Positions 50,309 through 59,096 of a DNA stretch of 64,000 nt are shown piece by piece. The stretch is taken from assembly GCF_014191495.1 (NCBI RefSeq), contig NZ_JACHWR010000002.1:1726784-1790783 (forward strand), written 5' to 3'. The position numbers and the translations under genes were made by a program. The notes below the pieces were generated by a model. That model was not told the origin of the DNA. It saw nothing but the letters and a program-made list of their open reading frames with translations, and did not search any database. How positions within the stretch are numbered: position 1 is the first letter of the stretch; each line of letters starts with the position of its first letter. Source of the DNA: Nocardioides soli. Its GTDB lineage: Bacteria > Actinomycetota > Actinomycetes > Propionibacteriales > Nocardioidaceae.

Positions 50309-51846
50309 TGCCCACCACCACCCGCCGGAACCGTGGCAGCGGCCGCGACATGGCCGCCCTGCTGTCGGACTTCGGCCACGACCTGCCCACGATCCCCACG
50401 CTCGCGCCGGAGGCCAAGGAGCCCCGGATCTTCAAGTACGCCCCCCGCCGCGGTGCAGCGCGCCGCGGCCGCGGGTGGGCGCCCGCCTCCGCCCCGGCGC
50501 AGGCATGGCGGATGACCAGCGACCAGGCGCCGGTGTTCTGGCCGTTCGTGTCCGCGCCGGCCCTTCCCCCGACCGGGGCGCAGATGGGCGTCGACCAACT
50601 CTCCGGCGGCTCGTTCTACTGCGACCCGTTCGGGTGGGTGCTGCGCGACGACGTGCCGGCGACCAACCCCAACATCTTCCAGTTCGCCAAGCCGGGAAGC
50701 GGCAAGTCCGGCACCACCAAGGCGTTCTGCACCCGGATGATGCCGTTCGGCTACCGCACCCTGGTCACCGGCGACGTCAAGGACGAGTACGAGTCGCTGT
50801 GCCGCGCGCTCGGCGTCGAGCCCTTCGTCATCGCCCCCGGCTTCTGGGCCCGGGTCAACCCGCTGTCCATGGGGCCGCTCGGCGACGGGTGGGAGAAGCT
50901 CTCGGCCGAGGAGGCGCAGCGCCGCGCCACCATCATCTTCAAGCGGTGGCTCGTTCTGGTCCGCGGCCTGGTCGGCTCCATGAAGATCGACGACGAGCGG
51001 CGGGTGCCCTTTGGCCCCGACGAGTCCGACGTCGTTCGCAACGCACTGGCGATCCTCACCGGCTACGCCGCCGGCAACACGGTGCTGCAGGAGACCACCA
51101 TCCCGCGGCTCTGGGACCTGCTCCGCAACCCCACCGAGGAGCTCGTCCGGGCCTGCGAGTACGCGAACCCCCGCGTGTTCCTCGACGAGACCCGGCTGCT
51201 GCGCAACGCGCTCGGCGAGCTGGTCACCGGCACCCTGGCCGGCCTCTTCGACGACTTCACCAACATCGAGGTCGACTGGCGCGCCCCGATCCAGTCGTTC
51301 AGCCTCTCCCGGCTCGACGGCCTGGGCGACGAGGCCGTGGGCATCGCGCTGCTGTGCATGAACTCCTGGGGCCGCGGCCTGCGAGAGATCGCCGAACCCG
51401 GCGACCTGCGCATCGTCGTGCGCGACGAGGTCTGGAAGCAGATGCGTCTCGGCACCGCCGCGGTGGCGAGCTTCGACGCCGACCTCAGGCTTTCCCGCGG
51501 TATGGCCGGCAAGGGTGGCGACATCCAGTTCTGCAACCTCCACAAGCCCTCAGACCTGCTCTCCGTCGGCGACGCCGACTCCCAGGCCGCGATGATCGCC
51601 AAGGACCTCCTCGAGCTGGCCGACATCAAGATCCTCGGCGCCCAGAAGCCCCGTGTCGCCCGCGAGCTCGACTCGATGCTCGGGCTCGGCCCGATCGCCC
51701 AGGACCTCGTCTCCGGATGGGCGATGCAGGACAAGGGCCGCGCCCTGTGGTGCATCGGTGACGCCACCTACAAGGTCCAGACGGTGCTCCACCCGCTGGA
51801 GAAGAAGCTCTACTACACCAACGAGGCCATCGAGGCCGCACTTTAG
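50308..51846 (+). CDS. VirB4-like ATPase of the T4SS
   Basis: The 512-aa product has Walker A AKPGSGKS (about residues 127-134), a Walker B-like region DLRIVVRDEVWKQM (about 366-379), and a C-terminal region (MAGKGGDIQFCNLHKPSDLL, ALWCIGDATYKVQTVLHPL) typical of VirB4/TraC-type ATPases. It powers assembly and substrate transfer. It is shorter than classical VirB4 (about 800 aa) because the N-terminal domain is provided by the SCO6880-like partner. After it the operon is broken by an inserted module. Confidence 0.82.
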   Translation: MPTTTRRNRGSGRDMAALLSDFGHDLPTIPTLAPEAKEPRIFKYAPRRGAARRGRGWAPASAPAQAWRMTSDQAPVFWPFVSAPALPPTGAQMGVDQLSGGSFYCDPFGWVLRDDVPATNPNIFQFAKPGSGKSGTTKAFCTRMMPFGYRTLVTGDVKDEYESLCRALGVEPFVIAPGFWARVNPLSMGPLGDGWEKLSAEEAQRRATIIFKRWLVLVRGLVGSMKIDDERRVPFGPDESDVVRNALAILTGYAAGNTVLQETTIPRLWDLLRNPTEELVRACEYANPRVFLDETRLLRNALGELVTGTLAGLFDDFTNIEVDWRAPIQSFSLSRLDGLGDEAVGIALLCMNSWGRGLREIAEPGDLRIVVRDEVWKQMRLGTAAVASFDADLRLSRGMAGKGGDIQFCNLHKPSDLLSVGDADSQAAMIAKDLLELADIKILGAQKPRVARELDSMLGLGPIAQDLVSGWAMQDKGRALWCIGDATYKVQTVLHPLEKKLYYTNEAIEAAL

Positions 51847-52302
51847 AAGTTCGCGCGAATTTTGACGGTTCTGCGACGAACCTGAGCATGCGCAGCGTCC
51901 TCAAGCCTGTGCGGACACTCAGGTTCAGAGACGCCGCAACGGGAAGCGTGTGCCGGATCGGGAGCCGTCACCGAGAAGGTCACCGGACAGGTGATCCGGG
52001 ACCCTTGAGCGGCGGCGAGCGCGCCGGCCAGGCGGCCTCGGAACCCCGTACCAGCCCAGCCGAGCCCTTCCCACTCCATCAGGTCGCGCAAAGCACCGGA
52101 GCCACAGTGCTCGGCCTGACGGTGCGGATAGTCGAGGACCACTGGGCTCAAGGACCGGGTGGCTCGCACCTCGGCCGCGGCGGCCTGGACTCGCACGAGG
52201 GGCACGCAGTGACCGCAGCATCGGGCGGGTGAACAACGCACCACACCGTCGCCCGAAGCGAACAGCGGGACCCGCTGCCCGTCAACGCAAGGATGGTTCC
52301 TC
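51847..52302. other. 456-bp intergenic region, left end of an inserted module
   Basis: No gene. It contains the inverted pair gaacctgag (51878-51886) and ctcaggttc (51918-51926); the same 9-mer recurs at 59046-59054, at the other end of the proposed 7.2-kb insertion. It starts within a few bases of the VirB4-like stop. Confidence 0.45.
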
Positions 52303-52959
52303 ATGCTTCACAACGCTCTCCCGCTCTGGGCGGTACGCGTGCTCGCGGCCCTCGTCGCGCTGGTCCTCCTCGTCCTGGCCCTCGGACTCGCCCTGCTCAT
52401 CCCCCACATCCCCGCCCTCGCCAAGGCCGCCACCCGCATGCCCGAAACCCTCGAGGTCGTCGACCGGGCCCCCGACACCCTCGACCAAGTCCAGCGGATC
52501 GACCGCAACGTCAAGAAGGTCACCCCGCCGGTCGTCAGAGCGACGAAAGACCTGTCGCTTGTCGCGCCGCACGTCGAGACCCTCGCCGGCCAGGTCGACC
52601 GACTTCTGCGCGACCTCGAGACGCTGCAACGCACCTCCAAACCCCTCGGCGAGGCCGCACCCAAACTTGCCCGGCTCTCCGACCAGCTCGGCGACCTCCA
52701 GACCTCCCTGCGCCGGCTCGACGGCCGCCTCGCCAGCCTCGACCAAAGCCTCGTCGAACCATTGGACAAGATGGAACGGCCGCTGCGCAGGATCGCCTCC
52801 ACCACCGGACCACTCCCCGGAAGTCTGGACCGGCTCAACCGAAGCACCGCCGTCCTCGAAGAACTCCCCGGCTACTTCGAGAACCTCCAGCGGACCCTGC
52901 GGAGAGTGGAGCGGCACGTGCGTAACCTCGACGAGAAGACCGGCCCCAACATCCGCTGA
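52303..52959 (+). CDS. 218-aa membrane-anchored coiled-coil protein
   Basis: It starts MLHNALPLWAVRVLAALVAL behind AAGGATGG. One TM (about 8-32) and then a long helical region with heptads (VETLAGQVDRLLRDLETLQRT, LGDLQTSLRRLDGRLASLDQS) and a basic tail. It has an outside- or inside-facing coiled coil. Its place in the inserted module is uncertain. Function unknown. Confidence 0.6.
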   Translation: MLHNALPLWAVRVLAALVALVLLVLALGLALLIPHIPALAKAATRMPETLEVVDRAPDTLDQVQRIDRNVKKVTPPVVRATKDLSLVAPHVETLAGQVDRLLRDLETLQRTSKPLGEAAPKLARLSDQLGDLQTSLRRLDGRLASLDQSLVEPLDKMERPLRRIASTTGPLPGSLDRLNRSTAVLEELPGYFENLQRTLRRVERHVRNLDEKTGPNIR

Positions 52960-53325
52960 CCGAATGGGACCTCAACACCACGATCCGTAGTCTCCGGACA
53001 CGTCCAGGCGTTTCACAGTGACGCGCTCGACGCAGGTGAACCGTCAGCCGGCCCTGCACCGGGGCATTCTGGACTGCGAGGAACACGGACACCGCGGCCA
53101 TCGGACCCCCCCGCGCGTGCGGGGCTCGCTCCCTTCCTTCACCCTCGTGACCCATCGCGCAATCGGCCGCCGCCATACCCATCTGAGAGACGGCATGATT
53201 GTCGTAAGTGAGTAGCGCAGCAACACGGTGCCGGCCTTATCACCTCAGCACGGCCGGTGATCTGGGCAGCGGACTGGATGCCGATGGCCAGACGCTGCGG
53301 CCTCCGCCGCTCCAGGCACGGAGGG
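52960..53325. other. 366-bp intergenic region, no supported gene
   Basis: It separates the coiled-coil gene from the convergent VOC gene. Small reading frames here lack ribosome binding sites. A GC hairpin (gccggcc ... ggccggtg near 53230-53260) may act as a bidirectional terminator. Confidence 0.35.
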
Positions 53326-53784
53326 TCACAGACGTAGGGGACGGATCGGGGCGAAGACCACCGAGGGGTCGGCGAGCCACTCCTCCGTGGCCATCACATC
53401 GACGTAGAGCTCGATCTCGTGCCCATCGGGGTCGGCGATGTAGAGCGAGTGGGTGACCGTGTGGTCGCTGGCCCCCTGGATCCGCACCCCGTGCTCGGTC
53501 AGGTGACGCACGACCTCGCGTAGGTCGTCGTCGCTGTCGCCGACCTTGAGGCCGAAGTGGTACAGGCCCACACGGTGCCCCGGGGGCATCGGCGCCGCGG
53601 CCGAGCCCACCTCGATGAGCAGCAGCTCGTGGTGGGTGCGGCCGGATGAGAACGCGGCCGCGGGGACCGGCAGGGGGACCTCCCCGCGGATCTCGTTCCA
53701 CCCGAGCACGTCTCGGTAGAACCGCCGTGAGCGCTCCAGGTCGCGGACGTAGAGCACCAGGTGGCCGAGCTCGTGGATGCGCAT
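53326..53784 (-). CDS. VOC-superfamily (glyoxalase/extradiol dioxygenase-like) protein
   Basis: The 152-aa product has the paired beta-alpha-beta-beta-beta pattern: N-terminal MRIHELGHLVLYVRDLERSR, then VGLYHFGLKVGDSDDD and YIADPDGHEIELYV. Probable metal ligands are His8 region, the His in LYHFG and the Glu in EIELY. Such enzymes act on small molecules, for example as dioxygenases or detoxifying lyases. The substrate cannot be told. In the same strand as the DUF5519 and DoxX genes. Confidence 0.82.
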   Translation of the reverse strand: MRIHELGHLVLYVRDLERSRRFYRDVLGWNEIRGEVPLPVPAAAFSSGRTHHELLLIEVGSAAAPMPPGHRVGLYHFGLKVGDSDDDLREVVRHLTEHGVRIQGASDHTVTHSLYIADPDGHEIELYVDVMATEEWLADPSVVFAPIRPLRL

Positions 53785-53870
53785 GATGGGTGACTCCGAT
53801 CCTTGTCCGACTGGTCCGGACCCGAGTGGCCCGGATGCCGGTCACGTCGGCGCTCTGTCAGTACGGCTGG

Positions 53871-54353
53871 TCAGGCCGGGGGGTTGGTGGCGTACTCGAA
53901 GGCGGCGGTCACGATCTGGGAGACCAGCTCTGCCTCCTCCTCGTCGCGGGGTGCGTAGATCATCACCGCGCCCGAGGTGATCAGGCCGCGGCGGGCGATC
54001 GGGTGTTGCTCTGCCCAGCCTGTCTCGATTACGCGGGAGGCGACGTCGGGCGGCAGCACCAGGTGCAGTGAGTGGTCCGGTGCGGGGTGCAGGTGAGCGA
54101 ACTCGGTGCCGATCATGAAGGCCTCGGGCGGGCCCTGCGCGGCCTCCGGCGGCAGGGTCAGGGCGCGCGCTCCCGGGACCGAGATCATGCTGGGGCGCCA
54201 GACCACGTCCGGCAGCTGGGCGAGCCGCTCCTCCAGGAGGCGGCGCGGCCGATCGTCGTCCGGTTGTTGATCGAGCTGAGTGTGCGGATTGCTCGGGGTA
54301 GTGCGCGGCCTGGCGCCGCCGCGGGCGGGCAGGTCGACCAGCAAGCCGGTCAC
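53871..54353 (-). CDS. Luciferase-domain (DUF5519-like) protein
   Basis: The 160-aa product (GTG overlapping the DoxX stop) has LLEERLAQLPDVVWRPSMIS, EFAHLHPAPDHSLHLVLPPDVAS and VIETGWAEQHPIARRG, the arrangement of the DUF5519/luciferase-type family often found in pathways with DoxX. Name is from recall of the family pattern. The function is not known here. Coupled to DoxX. Confidence 0.65.
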   Translation of the reverse strand: MTGLLVDLPARGGARPRTTPSNPHTQLDQQPDDDRPRRLLEERLAQLPDVVWRPSMISVPGARALTLPPEAAQGPPEAFMIGTEFAHLHPAPDHSLHLVLPPDVASRVIETGWAEQHPIARRGLITSGAVMIYAPRDEEEAELVSQIVTAAFEYATNPPA

Positions 54354-54766
54354 AGCGTGAACACCGGGCCGAGCACGAGCAGGCCGAGCTCGTCGCCCGC
54401 GGAGGCGAAGAACGCGAACAGGGCGAGCGCGGCACCCGCGAGGGACAGGTCCTTGAGGAACTGGGTCTGCTCGTTGGCCTTGCTCGCCGGGTCGGTCTCG
54501 CGCCAGAAGCCATGCATCAGCACCGCCGTCGGCACCAGAAAGGCGACCAGCAGCAGGGCACCGAGGTCGGGCCAGACACCAACGGCCACCATGAGGCCAC
54601 CCACGATGATCACCGCACCGGAGATGGGCACCATCAACCCGGCCGCAGGCACACCCTTGCTCGCCGCATAGCCGGTCATCATCTCCCGCTGGCTGAAGTG
54701 CCCCATCCCGGCCCCCAAGAACAGCAGCGCGAAAAGGATCCGGCCGATGAGGACCAGAACGTCCAT
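54350..54766 (-). CDS. DoxX-family membrane protein
   Basis: The 138-aa product has four TMs and the DoxX pattern (VLIGRILFALLFLGAGMGHF, GAVIIVGGLMVAVGVWPDLG, LLVAFLVPTAVLMHGFW, LSLAGAALALFAFFA). DoxX-type proteins associate with redox or detoxification functions. It diverges from an HxlR regulator with a palindromic operator between them. Confidence 0.82.
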   Translation of the reverse strand: MDVLVLIGRILFALLFLGAGMGHFSQREMMTGYAASKGVPAAGLMVPISGAVIIVGGLMVAVGVWPDLGALLLVAFLVPTAVLMHGFWRETDPASKANEQTQFLKDLSLAGAALALFAFFASAGDELGLLVLGPVFTL

Positions 54767-54788
54767 GAGAGCTCCTCGTATGCGAAGT

Positions 54789-54813
54789 AGTCACTTACTC
54801 TTTGTAAGTGACT
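54789..54813. promoter_or_regulatory. Palindromic operator between DoxX and HxlR genes
   Basis: agtcacttac (54789-54798) and gtaagtgact (54804-54813) form a perfect 10-bp inverted repeat with a 5-nt spacer. HxlR-type regulators bind such palindromes in divergent promoters. It is 23 bp from the DoxX start and 75 bp from the HxlR start. Confidence 0.75.
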
Positions 54814-54888
54814 CTAGGAGTATCATTCCGGGAACGGCGTTGGCAAGAGTCAAGGTCCGGCGACTCGTCGGCCGCGGAGGTTGTCTGC

Positions 54889-55248
54889 ATGGACGAGACA
54901 CAGGGCTACTGTCCGGTCTTCCACCGCGCGGTCGAGCTGATCGGGCGGCGCTGGAACGGCCCGATCATCCGCGCACTCCTCGACGGAGCCGACCGCTTCG
55001 GCGAGATCCGCTCAAGAATCCCCGGGCTCACCGATCGGCTCCTCGCCCAGCGGCTCCGCGAGCTCGAGCGCGAGGGCGTGGTGGAACGCGCCTCCTCCGC
55101 CACCACCGTGCACTACACGCTGACGACCAAGGGCCACTCCCTGGCGCCGGTGATCGAGTCCATAGCCCAATGGGCTGCGGCGTGGGAACCTCCAGGATCG
55201 ACCAGCTCGGCGCAGGGCCGCAGCGCCGCGGACTCGCGACGCCGGTAA
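54889..55248 (+). CDS. HxlR-family transcriptional regulator
   Basis: The 119-aa product has YCPVFHRAVELIGRRWNGPI (the redox-active Cys near the N-terminus), then LLDGADRFGEIRSRIPGLTD and RLLAQRLRELEREGVVERA, the winged HTH of HxlR/DUF24 proteins. These sense thiol stress and control divergent operons. The palindrome at 54789 is its probable site. ATG behind GGAGG. Confidence 0.85.
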   Translation: MDETQGYCPVFHRAVELIGRRWNGPIIRALLDGADRFGEIRSRIPGLTDRLLAQRLRELEREGVVERASSATTVHYTLTTKGHSLAPVIESIAQWAAAWEPPGSTSSAQGRSAADSRRR

Positions 55249-55354
55249 GCAGACCGACCACGAACGCTGTCGCGCCGAGCTCCGCGAGAAGTGGATCCGC
55301 TGGCGGGACTCCTCCTCCACCACTCGAGCCACCGGCTCTGGAATCTCCTTGATG

Positions 55355-55448
55355 TTTCGGGGGGACGCCGCCTGACCTGCATAAACGCGGTGCAGGGCGC
55401 CACGTCCCCCCGCCATTCGACGGTTCGGGGGGACGGATGCGGGGACGC
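55355..55448 (+). repeat. Structured repeat B
   Basis: It shares with repeat A (42564-42658) tttcggggggacgcc, tgacctgc, aaacgcg, gtcccccc and ggggggacggatgcggggac. In B the single cgtcccccc arm can pair with either flanking ggggggacg arm, so the hairpins are mutually exclusive. It lies between the HxlR gene and the end of the recombinase gene. It may be an attachment-like site. Confidence 0.62.
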
Positions 55449-55586
55449 TGAGCCGCCACGCTGCGGCCCGTGACCAAAGTCAGCAGCGCCAGAGTGTCCG
55501 AATCGTGCGCGCCGCGGTTGCTTATCGGTGGCGTGAGGATGTTGCGACAACTCTCGACCCGGGCCGCGCGGTACGTAAAGACACGG

Positions 55587-57380
55587 TCATGGCCGGGTGC
55601 CAGGCTGGTCTTCGTTCCTCAGGTCGGGGTGCTCGACGGTCTTCAGGTAGCGGGTGGCGCCTTCGACGCTGAGCCCGAAGAGGTCATAGATGCGGCGTAC
55701 GTCGCCGCCGGTGGCGTGGATCTCGTGCAGGATGCGGTCTTCGCGCAGGGCTCGTGGGCGGATGCGGCTTTCCTTCCAGGGAAAGGATGGGCCGCTGGGA
55801 ACGAGGCGCGGCGCGGTGCGTCGGTTGATGAGCAGGTATGGGTTCGCGGTGGCCGGCCAGGTTCGGTTGCGGTGGTCGAGCCAGGCGCTGAGCCGGCTCC
55901 TGACGGGTGCGGCGAGCGGGATGTCGCGACCGCCGAGGTGGAGGCGACCGTCGACGATGTCGGTCAGCTGCAACTCCCGGACCTGCTTGCCGGTCAGTCC
56001 GTGGAAGGCCACCAGAGCGACGGCGAGCGCGACGGCCGGGTTCGGCGAGTCCAGTTCGGCCCGGATCACTGCGGGGTCAAGCGGCAGCGGAAGGTTCGTG
56101 GCGACGCGGGTGAGGTCGATGCCCTTCATAGGGTTGGTGAAGACGAGTCGGCGGCCCTTGAGGATCTTGAACAGCGACTTCAGGCCGTTCTCGGCGAAGT
56201 GGCGTTGGCTGGTGCCGGCGGGCAGAGCCGCGATGGCGGCCATGACGTCGCCCGTGCTGATCTCGGCGAACGACTGGCGCCCGATTTCGACCCATGGCTG
56301 CACGACGGGCGCGAGGCCCTGGATGTGGAGCTCGACGGTCTCCGGTTCGCGGGGCAGCTGGCGTGGCGCGTGCCGGGATCCGCCGAGCATGATCTGAAGC
56401 CACAGCTGGAGGTGCTCGCGCATCGTGTCGGGGAGGGCTCCGGAGGCGATGAACTTGGTGTTGAAGTACCGCTCGACCCGGGTCGGGACGTCCTCGATCA
56501 GCAGGTCGGCTTCGGCGAGGACGTCGAGGGTGGAGGTGATGGTGCCGTCGTAGCGGCGCAAGGCCACGACGTCACTGGCGCGGACCTTCGCGGTGGGAGT
56601 AGGCCGCAGGATCTGCAGCAGCCGCAGGGACTGGATCACGGCATTGCGCTGCCTGACGCTCCAGCCGAAGCGGCGGGCGTGGTCGGTGACGATGGCAGCG
56701 CAGTACCGGGTCAGTTCGCTGTCCTCGACCAGGAGGCGTTGGCGCAACACCTCGGGATCGGGGTCCATGTCGAACAGGGTCAACTGTTCAAACACATCGT
56801 TGTCGAACCCGGTGCCGGGTTGGTAGGGCAGCTGGTTCTTGTTCTTCTTCGACCAACGGCCATCCCAGGTGACATAGTCGGGCAGCGGCGTCGCCCTTCG
56901 CTTGAAGGCCATGTTGGCGAGGAACAGCTGCTGGCTGTCCTTGTTCGCCGCGGCGACATCGGGTGCCCGCCCGGGTTCCTGTCCGAGGCGGGCGTTCTCA
57001 AGGCACAGGCGACAGGCTTGTCGGTCGCTGACGTGGCTGACGCGGCCGCAGTAGGCGCAGGTGCCCTTCGGGTAGTGGCTCTGCCACCAGCGGCAGGACC
57101 AGCAGGTCCAGTTGTGGCGGGGGTAGACGCCCCAGGCCAGGCAGCCCTTGCAGGATCCGATGTGCTCGGGGCTGCGGGGATGGCACCGGGTGCACAGCCC
57201 CTGACTGAAGTAGTCGGTGCGGGAGCCGCAGCGGTCGCACGGTGGAGCCGCGAGTGGGCCGCCGGGCAGGCACTGATAGCAAAAGTCGACCCTGGGGCTG
57301 GTCCATGCGACGCGGTTGCTCTGGCATCGGATGCACTTGGGCGGCAGTCGCAACGCCGCGTTGGGGCCGGGCGCGGGCAT
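55587..57380 (-). CDS. Zinc-ribbon/tyrosine-recombinase-like protein, degenerate catalytic site
   Basis: The 597-aa product has an N-terminal run of about ten CxxC pairs over residues 15-130 (CIRCQSN, CYQC, CDRCGS, CTRCHP, CKGC, CAYCGR, CRLC), like several zinc ribbons. The rest has a tyrosine-recombinase layout: SAM-like helices and a C-terminal domain with GLTGKQVRELQL where GLRxxEL is expected, and RPRALREDRILHE with ATRYLKT at the end. The first Arg is replaced by Lys and the HxxR box is altered. It may be a partner rather than an active enzyme. It follows a small HTH gene and a complete recombinase. Confidence 0.68.
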   Translation of the reverse strand: MPAPGPNAALRLPPKCIRCQSNRVAWTSPRVDFCYQCLPGGPLAAPPCDRCGSRTDYFSQGLCTRCHPRSPEHIGSCKGCLAWGVYPRHNWTCWSCRWWQSHYPKGTCAYCGRVSHVSDRQACRLCLENARLGQEPGRAPDVAAANKDSQQLFLANMAFKRRATPLPDYVTWDGRWSKKNKNQLPYQPGTGFDNDVFEQLTLFDMDPDPEVLRQRLLVEDSELTRYCAAIVTDHARRFGWSVRQRNAVIQSLRLLQILRPTPTAKVRASDVVALRRYDGTITSTLDVLAEADLLIEDVPTRVERYFNTKFIASGALPDTMREHLQLWLQIMLGGSRHAPRQLPREPETVELHIQGLAPVVQPWVEIGRQSFAEISTGDVMAAIAALPAGTSQRHFAENGLKSLFKILKGRRLVFTNPMKGIDLTRVATNLPLPLDPAVIRAELDSPNPAVALAVALVAFHGLTGKQVRELQLTDIVDGRLHLGGRDIPLAAPVRSRLSAWLDHRNRTWPATANPYLLINRRTAPRLVPSGPSFPWKESRIRPRALREDRILHEIHATGGDVRRIYDLFGLSVEGATRYLKTVEHPDLRNEDQPGTRP

Positions 57381-57418
57381 GCGGTGCTCGTCGTGTCAGT
57401 GGGCGATGGGGGTGCGGG

Positions 57419-57781
57419 CTACAGCGGTGGGGTCGAGCGGGGCTTGCCGAGCCGCGGTGTGACCGCCGGTGGCGTGCCGCCGCCGTTGCCGTTCGGATCG
57501 CCATCCCCGTTTCCGCCGTTGCCGTTGGCGGCGTCGGTGTTGCGGGGACAGCGCGCGGCGACCTTGTCCGGCTCGGGTGTCATCAGGTCGTTCGGGGTGC
57601 ATTCGAGCACGGCGCACAGCACGTCGAGCTCTTCGAGCCGCATCGTGGGCGGGGTCCCGGCCCACCACGACGACATCTTCCCGGCGGAGATCTCGAGCCC
57701 GGCCTCTGCCAGCATCCTGCGCAGTTCTGCGGACTTCCAGATCCCTCGTTCGGCGGCCCGTAGCCGCAGGTTCCACTGCAT
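57419..57781 (-). CDS. XRE-type HTH small protein between two recombinases
   Basis: The 120-aa product has a Cro/C1-type HTH (MQWNLRLRAAERGIWKSAEL, AGLEISAGKMSSWWAGTPPTM, LEELDVLCAVLECTPNDLM) followed by a Gly/Asn-rich tail. It could regulate or direct the recombinases. ATG at 57781, 32 bp after the recombinase stop. Confidence 0.7.
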   Translation of the reverse strand: MQWNLRLRAAERGIWKSAELRRMLAEAGLEISAGKMSSWWAGTPPTMRLEELDVLCAVLECTPNDLMTPEPDKVAARCPRNTDAANGNGGNGDGDPNGNGGGTPPAVTPRLGKPRSTPPL

Positions 57782-57812
57782 CGGGATCGTCTCCTTCAGT
57801 GCATCAGTCGGG

Positions 57813-58898
57813 TCAGTCGATATGGAGGCACAGGCGGGCTTCAACGCGATCGCTCGCGCTGTTCCACGCGCGCTCGATGTGGTCACTGCGGACGTGGAGG
57901 TAGCCCGAGGTGGTGGCCAGCCACTGGTGGCCAAGGAGCTCCTGGAGCGCCTTGATGTCCATCCCGGCCGCGTACAGCGACGAGGCGCAGTAGTGCCGCA
58001 GCACGTGTGGCGTCATCCGTCCCGACCACGCCGGCAACCACTCGTCGACCTGGATTCCCAGGGCGCGGCGCAGCGCGTTCGCGCCGACACGTCCGCACCG
58101 GTCCAGATCGCGGTCGAACCGCTCAGAGGGCAGCAGTGGCGCGTCCGGGTGGGCCCAATCGTGGCCATACTGCGGGCGGACCTCGGCCAGCCACCAGTCG
58201 ATCAACTGGTTCGCGCCGTTGATTCCGGGCACGAGCCGTGGCTTGGGTCCGCGGCCGCCCGAGCCCTTGCCGTGGCGGACGTGGAGCTTGCCGAACTCGC
58301 CCAGATCGGGGCGCCAGTCGCGGATGTCGAGCATGACGGTCTCGTTGATGCGCAGCCCGAGTCGGCGCCACAGCGATGCGGCGAAGTAGTCGCGGGCCGC
58401 GGGAAGGTACTTGCGTGCCTGCGGGACCGACCCGCGCCAGGCGGTGAACAGCGCGTCGATCTCCTCATCCGATGGCGGCACTCGGACCTTGCCCAGCGAT
58501 GCCCCGGACTGGCGATTGAACTCATCGATCGGCTGCTCGACCAAAACACCGGTCGCGCGGCGGATCGTGCCGGCGTAGCGGGCGATCACGAACTCGTAGA
58601 AGCCCGCCAGTGCGCCCGCCTTGCCCGCCCGGGTCGACACGCTGAGCCCCATCCGGCGCTGCTGGGCCAAGAACGCGTCCGCGTCCGCGCAGGTGGCCTC
58701 CCACAGCGGCCTCGACAGCGAGCGAGCGAACTCGATGACGATCGCCCGAGTCCCGCCGATATGGCGGTCCGTCAGACCTGCCGCCGACATCGCCAGCGCG
58801 TACTGGTCGACCAGCTCCTGCTCGAAGTCCTGGACCGCCTGCGCACCTATCAGTGCCGGATCAGCCGCGCTGCCACCCGGCAACGCCACCAAGCCCAT
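57813..58898 (-). CDS. Tyrosine recombinase, complete catalytic set
   Basis: The 361-aa product has a SAM-like core-binding domain (about 25-120) and a catalytic domain with Arg in LGLRINETVML, Lys in HGKGSGG, MTPHVLRHYCASSLY, LGHQWLATTSGYLHV (Tyr nucleophile). All key residues are present. It heads a recombinase module (active recombinase, HTH protein, zinc-ribbon partner) that resembles the paired recombinases of Tn554-type or related integrative modules. It lies at the right end of the proposed inserted module. Confidence 0.82.
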   Translation of the reverse strand: MGLVALPGGSAADPALIGAQAVQDFEQELVDQYALAMSAAGLTDRHIGGTRAIVIEFARSLSRPLWEATCADADAFLAQQRRMGLSVSTRAGKAGALAGFYEFVIARYAGTIRRATGVLVEQPIDEFNRQSGASLGKVRVPPSDEEIDALFTAWRGSVPQARKYLPAARDYFAASLWRRLGLRINETVMLDIRDWRPDLGEFGKLHVRHGKGSGGRGPKPRLVPGINGANQLIDWWLAEVRPQYGHDWAHPDAPLLPSERFDRDLDRCGRVGANALRRALGIQVDEWLPAWSGRMTPHVLRHYCASSLYAAGMDIKALQELLGHQWLATTSGYLHVRSDHIERAWNSASDRVEARLCLHID

Positions 58899-59096
58899 CA
58901 GTCACCATCTTCAAGCGAGGCGATCATGCGTCGATACTACAGCCAAACTGTCAGCCGGGGCGACGGTTGCTCAGTTCAAGCCCGTCCGGGAGCTCAGCCA
59001 ACGCCACCTGCACAGACGCAGGTCGGAGCGCATGGACGTCCGATCGAACCTGAGTTCCTAGAGATTGCCGGCTGAGGCGCACGGGACTGACCTGTC

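Noticed and set aside
55470..59075. 1201-aa plus-strand reading frame
   Set aside because: It is antisense to two convincing recombinase genes and an HTH gene, has no recognisable domain and spans all three. High-GC third positions keep it open.
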